Below are positions 57,201 to 64,000 of a DNA stretch of 64,000 bases, piece after piece (positions within the stretch are counted from its first letter, which is position 1; every line of letters starts with the position of its first letter). A model generated the notes under the pieces. The model was not told where the DNA came from. It made no database searches and was given only the letters and a program-made list of their open reading frames with translations. A program made the position numbers and the translations under genes. The stretch comes from Rhodococcus tibetensis (GTDB taxonomy: Bacteria; Actinomycetota; Actinomycetes; Mycobacteriales; Mycobacteriaceae): the NCBI RefSeq assembly GCF_024438035.1, contig NZ_JANFQF010000001.1, forward strand, positions 186,001 to 250,000, given 5' to 3'.

Positions 57201-60200
57201 GGTTGGTGGTCAACGCGCTCTGCGACGACGGCGAACACGGTTCGCAGCTGCACGCAGTCTTCGCCTGGTCGGCAGACGACCTGAGCGAGGACGACGCGAT
57301 CGCGCTCAGCGAGGGCTGGGTGTCGGCTCTCGGAGAATTGGCGGAGTCCGTATCCGAACACCGGGGGCCGGCCCTGCTGACCCCGTCGGATCTGCCGTTG
57401 GTTCACCTGACCCAGGATGAGATAGACCGCATCGCGGCGACCTGTCCCGCGGGCGTCGAGACGGTGCTTCCTCTGTCACCCCTTCAGGAGGGGTTGTACT
57501 TCCAGGCAGGCTTCGCGGCAGGTTCGGACATTTACACGGCACAGTTCTCCCTCGATTTCGCGCACCGTCTGGACCTCGACCGGCTTGCTGCTGCCCTGCG
57601 CACCCTGCAACGGCGCAACCCCACCCTCCGTGCAGGGTTCGTCAGTGAAGGACTCTCGACGCCGGTGCAGTTCTTCAGCGCCGAGCTCGATGTGCCGATC
57701 ACCGAATTCGATCTTCGCGATCTGGGCGACACCGAACGGGCCGACTATGCAGAACAATTGGCCGCCCGCGATCGGCTGACCCCGTTCGATCTGACGGCCC
57801 CGCCGCTGTGGCGCGTTATGGTCCTGCGTCTCGAGGACGACCACGACCGGTTGGTGGTCAACCGGCAGTTCCTGCTGTGGGACGGCTGGTCCAACGGCCT
57901 CGTGGTGAGTCAGCTTCTCGCCCTCTACGACTCGGCGGGGGACGACTCGAGCTTCGCCGCTCCCGAGGGCACGTTCGAGGACTACCTGACCTGGCTGGCC
58001 ACACGGGACGCGGACGCGGCGCAGGAGGCATGGACGGAGGCGCTCCGCGGTCTCGAGGAACCGACTCTGTTGGCCGCCGCAGTGGTGGACGAGCCACAGC
58101 CGCCCCAGCGCCGAGATGCCGTGCTCGATGCGGACTTCAGTGAGCGGCTCCGGGCCGCTGCACGTGGGGCAGGTGTCACGTTCAACGCCGTGCTCAACGC
58201 GGCCCTTGCCGTCGTACTCGGGATCGAAACGGGAAAACAGGATGTGGTGTTCGGCACCACTGTGGCCGGTCGTCCCCCTGAGGTGCCGGGCCTCGACGCC
58301 GTGGCGGGCATGTTCCTCAATACGGTGCCGGTCCGCCTGACGCTGCGTCCGGGCGAGCGCGTCACCGATCTGCTGCGCCGGACCCAGTCCGAGCGGCTGG
58401 CGCTGACCCCGTACGACTACCTCGGTCTGGCGTCCATCCAGCGAGTATCGAATCATCGCCAACTCTTCGACGTGCTGTACGTGCTGCAGAATTTCGTGGA
58501 CGAGAACCAGGTGTCGGCGCTCAACGCCGCCCACGACATCAGCGGTGGCGACAGCATAGACCACACCCACTACCCGCTGACCGTCGTCGTGACGCCGGGC
58601 ACCAGTGTGAAGGTGAAGTTCGAGTTCCACCCCGATCGCATGGCGCAGTCGCGGGTGGAGGCCATGCTGGCCCGATTCGTGGACGTGCTCGCCCAGTGGT
58701 CCACCGATATGTTCGGGATGGTGGGCAGCATCCCGGGGGCAGCCGCGGGCACCCCGCCGGCAACGAAGGTGTTGCCCGACGCGACCATCGCCGACCTGTT
58801 CGCGGACGCCGCCCGGCAGCGCCCGGACCACTCGGCCCTCGTCTTCGGGGACCGCACAGTGACGTACGCGGAACTCGACGCCGACATCAACCGCATGTCC
58901 CGGCTCCTGCTGGGTCACGGCGCAGGCCCCGAGAAGATCGTCGCGCTCGCGCTCCCGAGGTCGGTGGAGATGGTCGTGGCGTTGTTCGCAGTGTTGCGCA
59001 CCGGATCCGCGTACCTACCGCTCGAATTGGACCACCCGGCCGAGCGACTGGTGGGCATGCTCGACGACGCACGCCCGGTGACCCTGGTGACCACCTCCGA
59101 GGTCGCGGACACGTTGGCCGCGGCGCACGTCGACGTTCTTCTGGTCGACCCCGCCCTCCTCGGCTCCGTGTCTTCGGAGCCGCTGTCCGATCTCGAACTC
59201 GGGAGTTTCGTTCCGGGGACACCGGGACGGCTGGACCATCCCGCGTACGTCATCTATACGTCGGGGTCGACAGGTAAACCGAAGGGCGTGGTCACGCCGT
59301 ACCGCGGTTTGACCAACATGCAGTTCAACCATCGCGAGGCAATCTTCGAACCCGTGGTGAGTGCCGCGGGAGGCAGGCGTCTACGCATCGCCCACACGGT
59401 GTCGTTCGCATTCGACATGTCGTGGGAGGAATTGCTGTGGCTCGTCGAAGGCCACGAGGTACACATCTGCGACGAGAACCTCCGGCGCGACGCCGAAGCC
59501 TTGGTGTCCTACTGCGACGCCCACCGGATCGACGTCGTCAACGTCACGCCCACGTATGCGCAACATCTGTTCGAGGAAGGACTGCTCGATGACGGCGACG
59601 GACGTCATCGGCCTCCTCTGGTGCTGCTCGGCGGGGAGGCCGTGTCGGACTCGGTATGGAACCGGTTGCGGGACACCGAGGGAACGTGCGGTTACAACCT
59701 GTACGGCCCCACCGAGTACACGATCAACACCCTCGGGGCAGGCACCGGCGACAGCGTCACTCCGACGGTCGGAACCCCGATCTGGAACACCTCGGCGTAT
59801 GTGCTGGACGCCTGGCTGCGTCCGGTCCCGGATGGTGTTCCCGGTGAGCTGTACATCTCGGGAGTCGGGCTGGCGCGCGGTTATCTCGGCCGATCCGCAC
59901 TGACGGCCGAGCGGTTCGTCGCCGATCCGTTCGGCTCATCCATACGTATGTATCGGACGGGTGATCTGGTCCGCCGCCGCGCCGTCTGGTCGAGCGGAGC
60001 GAGGGGAAATGTACTAGCGTGTGTTGATTTTCTCGGCCGTACCGATGATCAGGTGAAGATTCGCGGTCACCGCGTCGAGCTCGGCGAAATTTCCTCCGCC
60101 CTCGAAGCGCTGGACGACGTGCGCCAGGCCGCGGTCGTGGTCGATTCGGGCGCGGGTGGTTTCAAGCGACTCGTCGGCTACGCCGTCCCCGTGCGCCTTT

Positions 60201-63200
60201 CTGGTAGCCAGGACAACCACAAGTACGCACGGGCGCTGCGCGCCACCCTGCCGGACTACATGATTCCCGCCGCGGTCATCGAGGTCGAGTCGCTGCCGAT
60301 GACGGTCAACGGCAAACTCGACGTCAAGGCGCTCCCCTCGGCGGACGAGGTGCTCGGCGCCCATGCCGGTGCGCGCACCGAACCGCGCGACACCACCGAG
60401 CGGGTGCTGTCCGAGCTGTTCGGCGAAATCCTCGGAGTCCCGGCTCCCGGCGTCGATGACAACTTCTTCGACCTCGGCGGGCACTCACTGCTGGCTACTC
60501 GCCTGATCAGCCGTGCGCGAGCCGCGCTCGACACGGACCTCGCTATGCGCGACCTGTTCGAGGCTCCCACCGTCGCCGAGCTGGCCGACCGGATCCGGGG
60601 CAACACGGGGTCGACGCGTCCCGTGCTGAGCGCCCGATCGCGGCCCCAGCACCTTCCCCTTTCGGCTGCGCAACAACGTCTCTGGCTGCTGCAGCAGATG
60701 GACAGGTACTCGGGCGCCTACAACTTCCCGATCGTGCTGCGACTGCGGGACCCGCTCGACCCTGCGCTGTTCGAGCAGGCGCTGACCGACGTCGTGGTGA
60801 GGCACGAGTCGCTTCGCACCGTGTTCGGGGAGCACGACGGCGAGCCGGTGCAGGTGATCCTCGGCGACGTGCGACCCGAAGTCTCCGTGGTGGACGGCAC
60901 GGACGCCGACCTCGTCCGGTTGGTCGGTGACGCGGTCGGTCACCCGTTCGATCTGGCGACGGAGATCCCGGTCCGAGCGGCCGTCATCGGGGTCGGTGAC
61001 GAGCAGGTCTTGGCCATCGTGTTGCACCACATCGCCACCGATGAGTGGTCCGACCGCCCGTTCCTGCGGGACCTGATGACGGCTTACGCCCACCGCGCGC
61101 AGAATTCGGCACCGGTATGGGAACCGCTCGACGTGCAGTACGCCGACTACACCCTGTGGCAGCGGGAGATGCTGGGCGATCCACAGGACCCGTCGAGCCT
61201 GGTGAGCCGTCAACTCGACTACTGGGCGACGACACTCGACGGGGCACCCGAAGAACTAATGCTTCCCGCCGACCGCACTCGCCCGGCGCGGCCCAGCTTC
61301 TCGGGCGGAGCCATCGAGTCGGTGCTGGATGCTGCCACCACTCGTTCGCTCCGTGCGCTGGCGCGTGCCACCGGCACCACCATGTTCATGGTGATGCACG
61401 CGGCATCCGCGGCGTTGTTGCATCGGTTGGGTGCGGGTGACGACCTGCCGATCGGGGCACCGGTCGCGGGAAGAAGTGAGCAGGGTCTGGACGAGCTCAT
61501 CGGCTTCTTCGTCAACACCGTGGTGTTGCGGACGGACGTGTCCGGCAATCCGACGTTCGACGAGTTGCTGGATCGGGTCCGGGGCGTCGACCTGGCCGCA
61601 TTCGCTCACTCGGACGTGCCGTTCGAGGCGGTCGTGGAGAGGGTCAATCCCGGCCGCACCCTGGCCAGGAATCCCCTGTTCCAGGTGATGGTCGGCTACC
61701 ACAGTCGCACGGTGGAATCGGCGGTCGCTCCCGGACTCTCGGTGACCCCGGTGCAGTTCGAGGAACGCACGGCCAAGTTCGACCTGGTGTTCAACTACAC
61801 CGAGTTTCTCGACGAGGAGCGGGTGGAACTGCGCCTCGAGTACGGCAGTGACCTGTTCGACCGGGACACCGCTGCGAAAATCGCACGACGGCAGATCGCC
61901 GTGTTCGATGCGATCGCAGCGCAGTCGGACGTCCCGGTCGTCGATCTCGACGTATTCCTCGACGAGGAACGAGAACTGGTGGTGCGACGGTTCAACGACA
62001 CCGCTCTGCCCGTCGCGGAGGAGACGTTCTACGAGGCGTTCGCACGTCACGTAGCAGGCACCCCGGACGCCGTCGCTGTGGTCGACGAGCACGGTCAGGC
62101 GTCGTACGCGCAGTTGAGTGCACGCGCCGACCGCATTGCGACACTGCTGCATCGCCGCGGTGTGTCCGTCGAAAGCGTTGTCGGGTTGGCGGTTCCCCGG
62201 TCGGTGGACATGGTCGCCGTGGTCCTCGCCGCACTGAAGTTGGGCGCCGCTTATCTCCCGCTCGACCTGAACCATCCGTCCGACCGCATCTCGTACATGC
62301 TTTCCGACTCCGGCGCGCAGGTACTCGTGACAACGGTTTCGGAGAGTCCGCGCATCGCGGAGGTGGACGGACTCGTCCGCGTCCTCCTCGACGATGCATC
62401 GATTGTCGCCGAATTCGACACCGCGCACGATGAGAAGTTGCCGTGTCCGCCCCGGGGTGTGGACCACGTCGCGTACGTCATCTACACGTCGGGTTCCACC
62501 GGAAAACCCAAGGGCGCGATCCTCACCCACGACGGCATCCCCAGCCTGGTGGCCACGGCGGAGGAGCGGATGCGACTGGTTCCGGGTTCGGTGGTGATGC
62601 AGTTCGCGTCGATCGGCTTCGACGTGGCGGTCTTCGAGCTGTCGATGGCCCTGTGCACGGGTTCGCGTCTGGTCATCGTCCCGGATAACGCCCGGGTGGC
62701 AGGACCAGAACTCACGGACTTCATGGCCGTGCAGGCGGTGACGCACGCGATCATCCCGCCGTCCCTGTTGGCGGCTCTTCCCGCGGGATGCGTTGTTCCC
62801 GAGGGGTGCACGGTGCTGGTGGGCACGGAGACGGTGCCACCCGAGCTGATCGGACGATGGGCGGAACGGCTCAATCTGCTTGCTGCTTACGGCCTCACCG
62901 AGGCCACCGTCAACAACACCCTGTGGCAGGCCGAGCCTGGTTGGACCTCGGCCGTGCCGATCGGCATTCCCGACCCCAACGAGCAGGCCTACGTGCTCGA
63001 CGACCGCCTGCAGCCGGTCCCGCCCGGTGTGGCGGGGGAGTTGTACATCGCCGGACGCGGGCTTGCGCGTGGCTATCTGGGCCGGCCCGACCTCACTGCG
63101 GCGCGCTTCGTGTCCTCGCCCTTCGGTGCCGCCGGTTCGCGGATGTACCGGACAGGTGACCGGGCGCGCTGGCGGGCAGACGGCAACATCGATTTCCTCG

Positions 63201-64000
63201 GGCGTGTCGACGATCAGGTGAAAATCCGTGGATTCCGCATCGAACTCGGTGAGATCATCGCGGCGCTCGGTAGCCATCCGGGTGTCAAACAGGCTGCTGT
63301 GGTAGCGGATCGGGAAGGCGACATCGTCCGGCTCGTCGGCTACGTGACCCCGTCCGACGGTTTGGTGTCCGACTCCGTGGACCCGCGGGCGTTGCGCGAG
63401 CATGCTGCCGCACGACTGCCCGATTACATGGTGCCGACTCTCGTGGTGGTGCTCGACGGGGATCTGCCGTTGACGCCGAACGGAAAACTCGACCGCAAGG
63501 CACTTCCCCTGCCGGACTGGTCTGCGCTTACCGGGGACGGCACCGCCCGGACGCCGGAACAGAAGGAGATCGCCGAGGCATTCGCGGAGATTCTGCACCT
63601 GCCGTCGGTCGGGATCCATGACAATTTCTTCGACCTCGGTGGAAACTCCATGGCATCGATGCGGTTGGTGGGCAGAATCCGTCAGCGATTCGGTGTCGAC
63701 ATCGGCATTCGGGACATCTTCGACCGGTCCACGGTGGCCGAGCTCGCGGCGATCGTGCTCGACGCCGGTGGAAGCGGGAGACCGGTACTTGCACCGGTGT
63801 ACCCGCGCCCGGACGTGGTGTCGCTGTCCGGACCGCAGCGTCGGTTCTGGAAGCAGTTCCGCGCGGCCGGGGGCGACGCCACAGCCAGCCATGCACTGTC
63901 CCTGCAGCTTCGTGGGACGGTCGATCCAGCGATCCTGGCGCAGGCGTTGGGCGATGTCGCGTCCCGCCACGAACCGCTGCGCACCGTGTGTGTGGAGATC
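48299..64000 (+). CDS. Non-ribosomal peptide synthetase, hydroxamate-siderophore type, 3'-truncated
   Basis: One frame stays open from the ATG at 48299 to the window edge (over 5,230 residues). Order: C1 (HHSIIDG, residues 161-167), A1 ([11 protein letters not shown] at ~622), T1 (LGGDS), E1 ([10 protein letters not shown] ~1199); C2 (HHVIADG), A2, T2, E2; C3 (motif degenerate), A3, T3 (LGGHS); C4 (HHIATDE), A4, T4 (LGGNS ~5113); and the start of C5. A-domain codes read by eye: A1 DINYWGGIGK (formyl-hydroxyornithine in coelichelin synthetase), A2 DVPHASLVEK (Ser-like), A3 DMENLGLINK (hydroxyornithine), A4 DVFILGAVNK (unassigned). Two E domains predict D-residues 1 and 2. An iron box and a formyltransferase gene upstream fit a siderophore. 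Neither an ornithine monooxygenase nor a thioesterase is visible here. Confidence 0.94.
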   Translation, partial: MSPDDSAAAQPRFPSTESVRTSVSTPTALPLTAAQSEVWVGQELNPGSPVYNLSLVVEVAGPVDLDRTIIAVRKTVERAEALHVRFERGDGDELLQVPTARDDWTLSVVDLRAEDDPESSAHAWMERDMQTVVAVGDEKPLFHHALLRTDNESLIWYQRYHHSIIDGYGITLLVADVVERYDNPDLETAAGPWSLDTLLAADREYRGSARFAADREFWLQQVIDAPEPPRLLPPVDERSEAPISAVVEIDGEDADALYAFAADAGIRRTRLPLAIVMAYIHRITGRRDLTLSLPMTARVGRDMRRVPGMASTILPLRIQVDSDMTVAALARRIDTTLISVLRHGRYRGEDLARDLRSLDPDRQIFGPGINSMMFEHSLTFGGFPAWVRSSATGPVSDLDFSIRGGQDSEAIQIDLRAPHGLAAELEEHRRRLEHFVGQFVADPVAAVSSLDPLTEAERHQLLVEFNDTGRAHESVTIPVLFQEQVHRTPDAEALVAGEVRITYRELGERVAQLAHHLRERGVGSEDVVAVGLPRSAEMVVGLLAVVCAGGAFVPLDPSWPRGRRVAVLEDAGVSLVLTGPGGVADAGSSAVPVDLADWAHADNATDMPAVTMQGSRLAYVIFTSGSTGRPKGAMIRHEAVCARLLWQRDEILKFGAGDTSLFKAPLSFDISVNEILLPLVSGGRLVVAEHGGERDPQYLLDLIARESVTFVYLVSSMLDVLLDLSRGTEQLSALKHVWCGGEVLTPELFERFRAQLSTTLYHGYGPAEATIGVSHVVYREDAARIATSIGRPNPGTQLYVLDGHLNPVPLGASGELYAGGFLLGRGYVGASPLTAARFVANPFADDGSRLYRTGDLARWSADGSLDFLGRADNQVKIRGMRLELEDVEAGLVAHPEVRHSAVVVRETPTGAKYLAAYVVPDSGSALDNSGLREWVSSRLPEYMVPSAFVILDRFPLTPNGKLDRRALPERDLGAAGDKVAPRTAVEKSLCGLMAGVLGVESVGVSDDFFALGGDSIVAISLVNHARREGFSISPREVFQLRTAEALARAEAGREVAAADTDDVAFGTVTGTPILARISEAGDDITRFHQSVLVQTPPAFGEQAARGALSAVLERHDALRARLIRGERWTLSVPHWDPASASDALRVVEVEGSVDQLDPQLLDAETSAALGRLDPDRGAMLQAVLFRATSGPGRLLLVGHHLVVDGVSWRIILEDLAHAGTALLSGAEPALAPVGTSLRRWSALLEERARAGAFDSELSFWKTVTSTPDPMLGSRPLDPTVDLAGDAETLTVTLAPEFTRPLLSTVPAAFSGSVNDVLLTAFAVAARRWQVARRGDVTPGTMLLDLEGHGREEDLVRAPGGPAVDLSRTVGWFTTVYPVSIDAGVVDDDEGLASALKAVKEQLRSIPGAGFGYGALRYLGDSVPVLENAPTPQVLFNYLGRVTSGGDADWLPRAMGGADDPRMPLGHVLTLDVIAEDGADGPVLSTSFTWAPGILGRNDVEALAEEWSTALSAVAAIERLGGRTPSDFPLAGLTQQDVDALSAPSDVLPLTPLQEGIYFQSVFEDTGSDPYVVQQVIELSGPVDPGALHRALQSVVDRHAALRTALSSVSDGRIVQVICDGVRVPMDVLDLTEVANPHQRVEEVLAADRARGFVFDRPPLLRYTLAQVESEKYLLLQSIHHVIADGWSVPVMLREMLAFYSAANTPPALPAPTPYRSYLEWLAARDRNASLEVWREALRDVPEQVELPRTAAPGESGIRSVRVGLPSADTDALVAVGRARGLTLSTLVHGTWGLVLGRLTGTDDVVFGSTVSGRGGDLSGIESMVGLFINTVPARLRYRPTEAVAEALTRWQDEQSALLDHQYVGLAELRRAAGLENMFETLVVFENYPLGEGAAVDPSGTVHLTNVRFDEHPPYPMTLIVVPGDTLTLELKYDASRIDSVTADRFAESMVAYLREVTRDADQTVSSVALVSPRPAASAVHDARRAFPDTTLTALLVEQAARTPDAVAVVFEDEQLTYSELHSRANRLARLLIERGVLPGTRVAVALPRSLDLMVSLLAVGKAGGAYVPLDTGYPAERVAYMISDARPVCVLTDSGSAALVQDAGVPLVRVSDADDYSSVPLPEIGSSSRHPAYVIYTSGSTGRPKGVVVPHAGIVNRLLWMQTFRPITASDRVLQKTPASFDVSVPELFGPLVAGATVVLARPDGHKDPAYLADVIVGKSVTRAHFVPSMLEAFLAEPAAAGCTGLRIIACSGEALPVASARRVAEVLPGVEVDNLYGPTEASVEVSYAASVQNIDAAASSVPIGFPTSNTGLYVLDRYLHPVPPGASGELYLSGPQVADGYLGRAALSAERFVADPFSSSGTRMYRTGDIARINPDGAVEYVGRVDDQVKLRGFRIELGEIEAHLSACPGVRQAAAVVRSDRPGRQQLVGYVVGDVDLDDVRARLQSALPEYMVPVLFVVLDAFPLTPSGKLDRTSLPAPTLPAPAASALAGGDDTAAMLAARYAEVLGLDTVGVDDDFFMLGGDSILAIRLVNLARREGMTITPRQIFEQRTPAALARLAGDAPVVAETAAPVGARTGALLPLPVVHRLSEWSGDKDRFNQAVLLHTPAGTSTDVLTAALRSIIAHHDGLRQHLTRHAPGVWSLEITESAEASFRRVDATGLDDKALRQLVAAESDAATDRLDPDSGTMVSAVWFDAGPDALGRLLLVAHHLVVDGVSWRILVEDLAMAWVAADSGQPSALDPVSTSLRGFSRIVTEQAHEPARLAELGHWLEVTEPGADLVPGASGTAVVGSGARRTVRLDSALTNALLTTVPVAVGADVTDVLVAALRLAVDRWFAASGRNHDLLVDLERHGREELTPGLDLSRTVGWLTNVAPVRLRSAGGALDTLKAVKEQLRAAPDGGIGYGMLRYVNARTARILGSRPESQVLFNYLGRMPHAGSGAWTPAAESDSLVTDPGADFGAPYRLVVNALCDDGEHGSQLHAVFAWSADDLSEDDAIALSEGWVSALGELAESVSEHRGPALLTPSDLPLVHLTQDEIDRIAATCPAGVETVLPLSPLQEGLYFQAGFAAGSDIYTAQFSLDFAHRLDLDRLAAALRTLQRRNPTLRAGFVSEGLSTPVQFFSAELDVPITEFDLRDLGDTERADYAEQLAARDRLTPFDLTAPPLWRVMVLRLEDDHDRLVVNRQFLLWDGWSNGLVVSQLLALYDSAGDDSSFAAPEGTFEDYLTWLATRDADAAQEAWTEALRGLEEPTLLAAAVVDEPQPPQRRDAVLDADFSERLRAAARGAGVTFNAVLNAALAVVLGIETGKQDVVFGTTVAGRPPEVPGLDAVAGMFLNTVPVRLTLRPGERVTDLLRRTQSERLALTPYDYLGLASIQRVSNHRQLFDVLYVLQNFVDENQVSALNAAHDISGGDSIDHTHYPLTVVVTPGTSVKVKFEFHPDRMAQSRVEAMLARFVDVLAQWSTDMFGMVGSIPGAAAGTPPATKVLPDATIADLFADAARQRPDHSALVFGDRTVTYAELDADINRMSRLLLGHGAGPEKIVALALPRSVEMVVALFAVLRTGSAYLPLELDHPAERLVGMLDDARPVTLVTTSEVADTLAAAHVDVLLVDPALLGSVSSEPLSDLELGSFVPGTPGRLDHPAYVIYTSGSTGKPKGVVTPYRGLTNMQFNHREAIFEPVVSAAGGRRLRIAHTVSFAFDMSWEELLWLVEGHEVHICDENLRRDAEALVSYCDAHRIDVVNVTPTYAQHLFEEGLLDDGDGRHRPPLVLLGGEAVSDSVWNRLRDTEGTCGYNLYGPTEYTINTLGAGTGDSVTPTVGTPIWNTSAYVLDAWLRPVPDGVPGELYISGVGLARGYLGRSALTAERFVADPFGSSIRMYRTGDLVRRRAVWSSGARGNVLACVDFLGRTDDQVKIRGHRVELGEISSALEALDDVRQAAVVVDSGAGGFKRLVGYAVPVRLSGSQDNHKYARALRATLPDYMIPAAVIEVESLPMTVNGKLDVKALPSADEVLGAHAGARTEPRDTTERVLSELFGEILGVPAPGVDDNFFDLGGHSLLATRLISRARAALDTDLAMRDLFEAPTVAELADRIRGNTGSTRPVLSARSRPQHLPLSAAQQRLWLLQQMDRYSGAYNFPIVLRLRDPLDPALFEQALTDVVVRHESLRTVFGEHDGEPVQVILGDVRPEVSVVDGTDADLVRLVGDAVGHPFDLATEIPVRAAVIGVGDEQVLAIVLHHIATDEWSDRPFLRDLMTAYAHRAQNSAPVWEPLDVQYADYTLWQREMLGDPQDPSSLVSRQLDYWATTLDGAPEELMLPADRTRPARPSFSGGAIESVLDAATTRSLRALARATGTTMFMVMHAASAALLHRLGAGDDLPIGAPVAGRSEQGLDELIGFFVNTVVLRTDVSGNPTFDELLDRVRGVDLAAFAHSDVPFEAVVERVNPGRTLARNPLFQVMVGYHSRTVESAVAPGLSVTPVQFEERTAKFDLVFNYTEFLDEERVELRLEYGSDLFDRDTAAKIARRQIAVFDAIAAQSDVPVVDLDVFLDEERELVVRRFNDTALPVAEETFYEAFARHVAGTPDAVAVVDEHGQASYAQLSARADRIATLLHRRGVSVESVVGLAVPRSVDMVAVVLAALKLGAAYLPLDLNHPSDRISYMLSDSGAQVLVTTVSESPRIAEVDGLVRVLLDDASIVAEFDTAHDEKLPCPPRGVDHVAYVIYTSGSTGKPKGAILTHDGIPSLVATAEERMRLVPGSVVMQFASIGFDVAVFELSMALCTGSRLVIVPDNARVAGPELTDFMAVQAVTHAIIPPSLLAALPAGCVVPEGCTVLVGTETVPPELIGRWAERLNLLAAYGLTEATVNNTLWQAEPGWTSAVPIGIPDPNEQAYVLDDRLQPVPPGVAGELYIAGRGLARGYLGRPDLTAARFVSSPFGAAGSRMYRTGDRARWRADGNIDFLGRVDDQVKIRGFRIELGEIIAALGSHPGVKQAAVVADREGDIVRLVGYVTPSDGLVSDSVDPRALREHAAARLPDYMVPTLVVVLDGDLPLTPNGKLDRKALPLPDWSALTGDGTARTPEQKEIAEAFAEILHLPSVGIHDNFFDLGGNSMASMRLVGRIRQRFGVDIGIRDIFDRSTVAELAAIVLDAGGSGRPVLAPVYPRPDVVSLSGPQRRFWKQFRAAGGDATASHALSLQLRGTVDPAILAQALGDVASRHEPLRTVCVEI

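Noticed and set aside
61256-63970. Long antisense frame (904 codons) opposite the NRPS
   Set aside because: Shadow of the NRPS frame; no domain.
48299-64000. Naming the NRPS as the rhodochelin synthetase
   Set aside because: Rhodochelin contains dihydroxybenzoate and threonine; the A2 code looks Ser-like and no dihydroxybenzoate genes are here. The shared formyltransferase alone does not prove identity.

Overview
The window is high-GC actinobacterial DNA. Its gene content and order point to a Rhodococcus of the R. jostii/R. opacus group: a KstR-type sterol side-chain catabolic locus, a complete mce4 sterol-import operon, otsA, and a hydroxamate-siderophore locus with a giant NRPS. The species is inferred from gene families and remembered synteny with Mycobacterium tuberculosis, not from a database search.

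Region 1 (1-8653, + strand). A P450 truncated by the window edge is followed by a tightly packed operon: TetR regulator, CYP123-like P450, SDR, CYP51, [3Fe-4S]-type ferredoxin, NTF2-like protein, a 417-aa protein of unknown function and a FadD19-like acyl-CoA synthetase. The cyp123/SDR/cyp51/ferredoxin core matches M. tuberculosis Rv0766c-Rv0763c. The last three genes are an extension I cannot assign to a known pathway. No KstR box was seen here. The operon appears to have its own promoter and a palindrome over the tetR start.

Region 2 (8640-9826). A small HTH protein and a protein joining a GyrA-like helical segment to a GNAT acetyltransferase.

Region 3 (9928-29152). Sterol side-chain catabolism: ddn-like/fadA5 divergent from cyp125; a DUF35/ltp4/ltp3/LLM/KSI-like operon; an F420-type LLM oxidoreductase; an AbiEi-like gene bracketed by two inverted copies of a 21/20-bp stem-loop; echA19 divergent from fadD19 plus an NMO-family flavoprotein; fadE26/fadE27/fadD17 divergent from fdxD; then hsd4B. 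CYP125 oxidises the terminal methyl, FadD enzymes make the CoA thioester, FadE26/27, EchA19, Hsd4B and FadA5 run beta-oxidation, and Ltp3/Ltp4 with FadD19 serve C24-branched side chains.

Region 4 (29571-40961). The mce4 operon (yrbE4A, yrbE4B, mce4A-F, mam4A, mam4B), driven by a near-consensus promoter with a KstR box in its spacer, then a KstR-box-preceded NAD-dependent epimerase/dehydrogenase. I count ten KstR-like sites (TnnAACnnGTTnnA) between 11622 and 39882.

Region 5 (40940-42685). otsA with a 57-aa upstream gene matching the Rv3489-Rv3490 arrangement.

Region 6 (42844-64000). A heterodimeric ABC exporter with complementary degenerate ATP sites, an N5-hydroxyornithine formyltransferase-like enzyme, an alpha/beta hydrolase and an NRPS that runs off the right edge. 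IdeR/DtxR-like iron boxes lie at 47280-47298 and 48225-48243. Hand-read A-domain codes suggest formyl-hydroxyornithine, Ser, hydroxyornithine and an unassigned fourth residue, so the product is probably a hydroxamate siderophore.

No rRNA, tRNA, CRISPR array, insertion sequence or prophage was seen.
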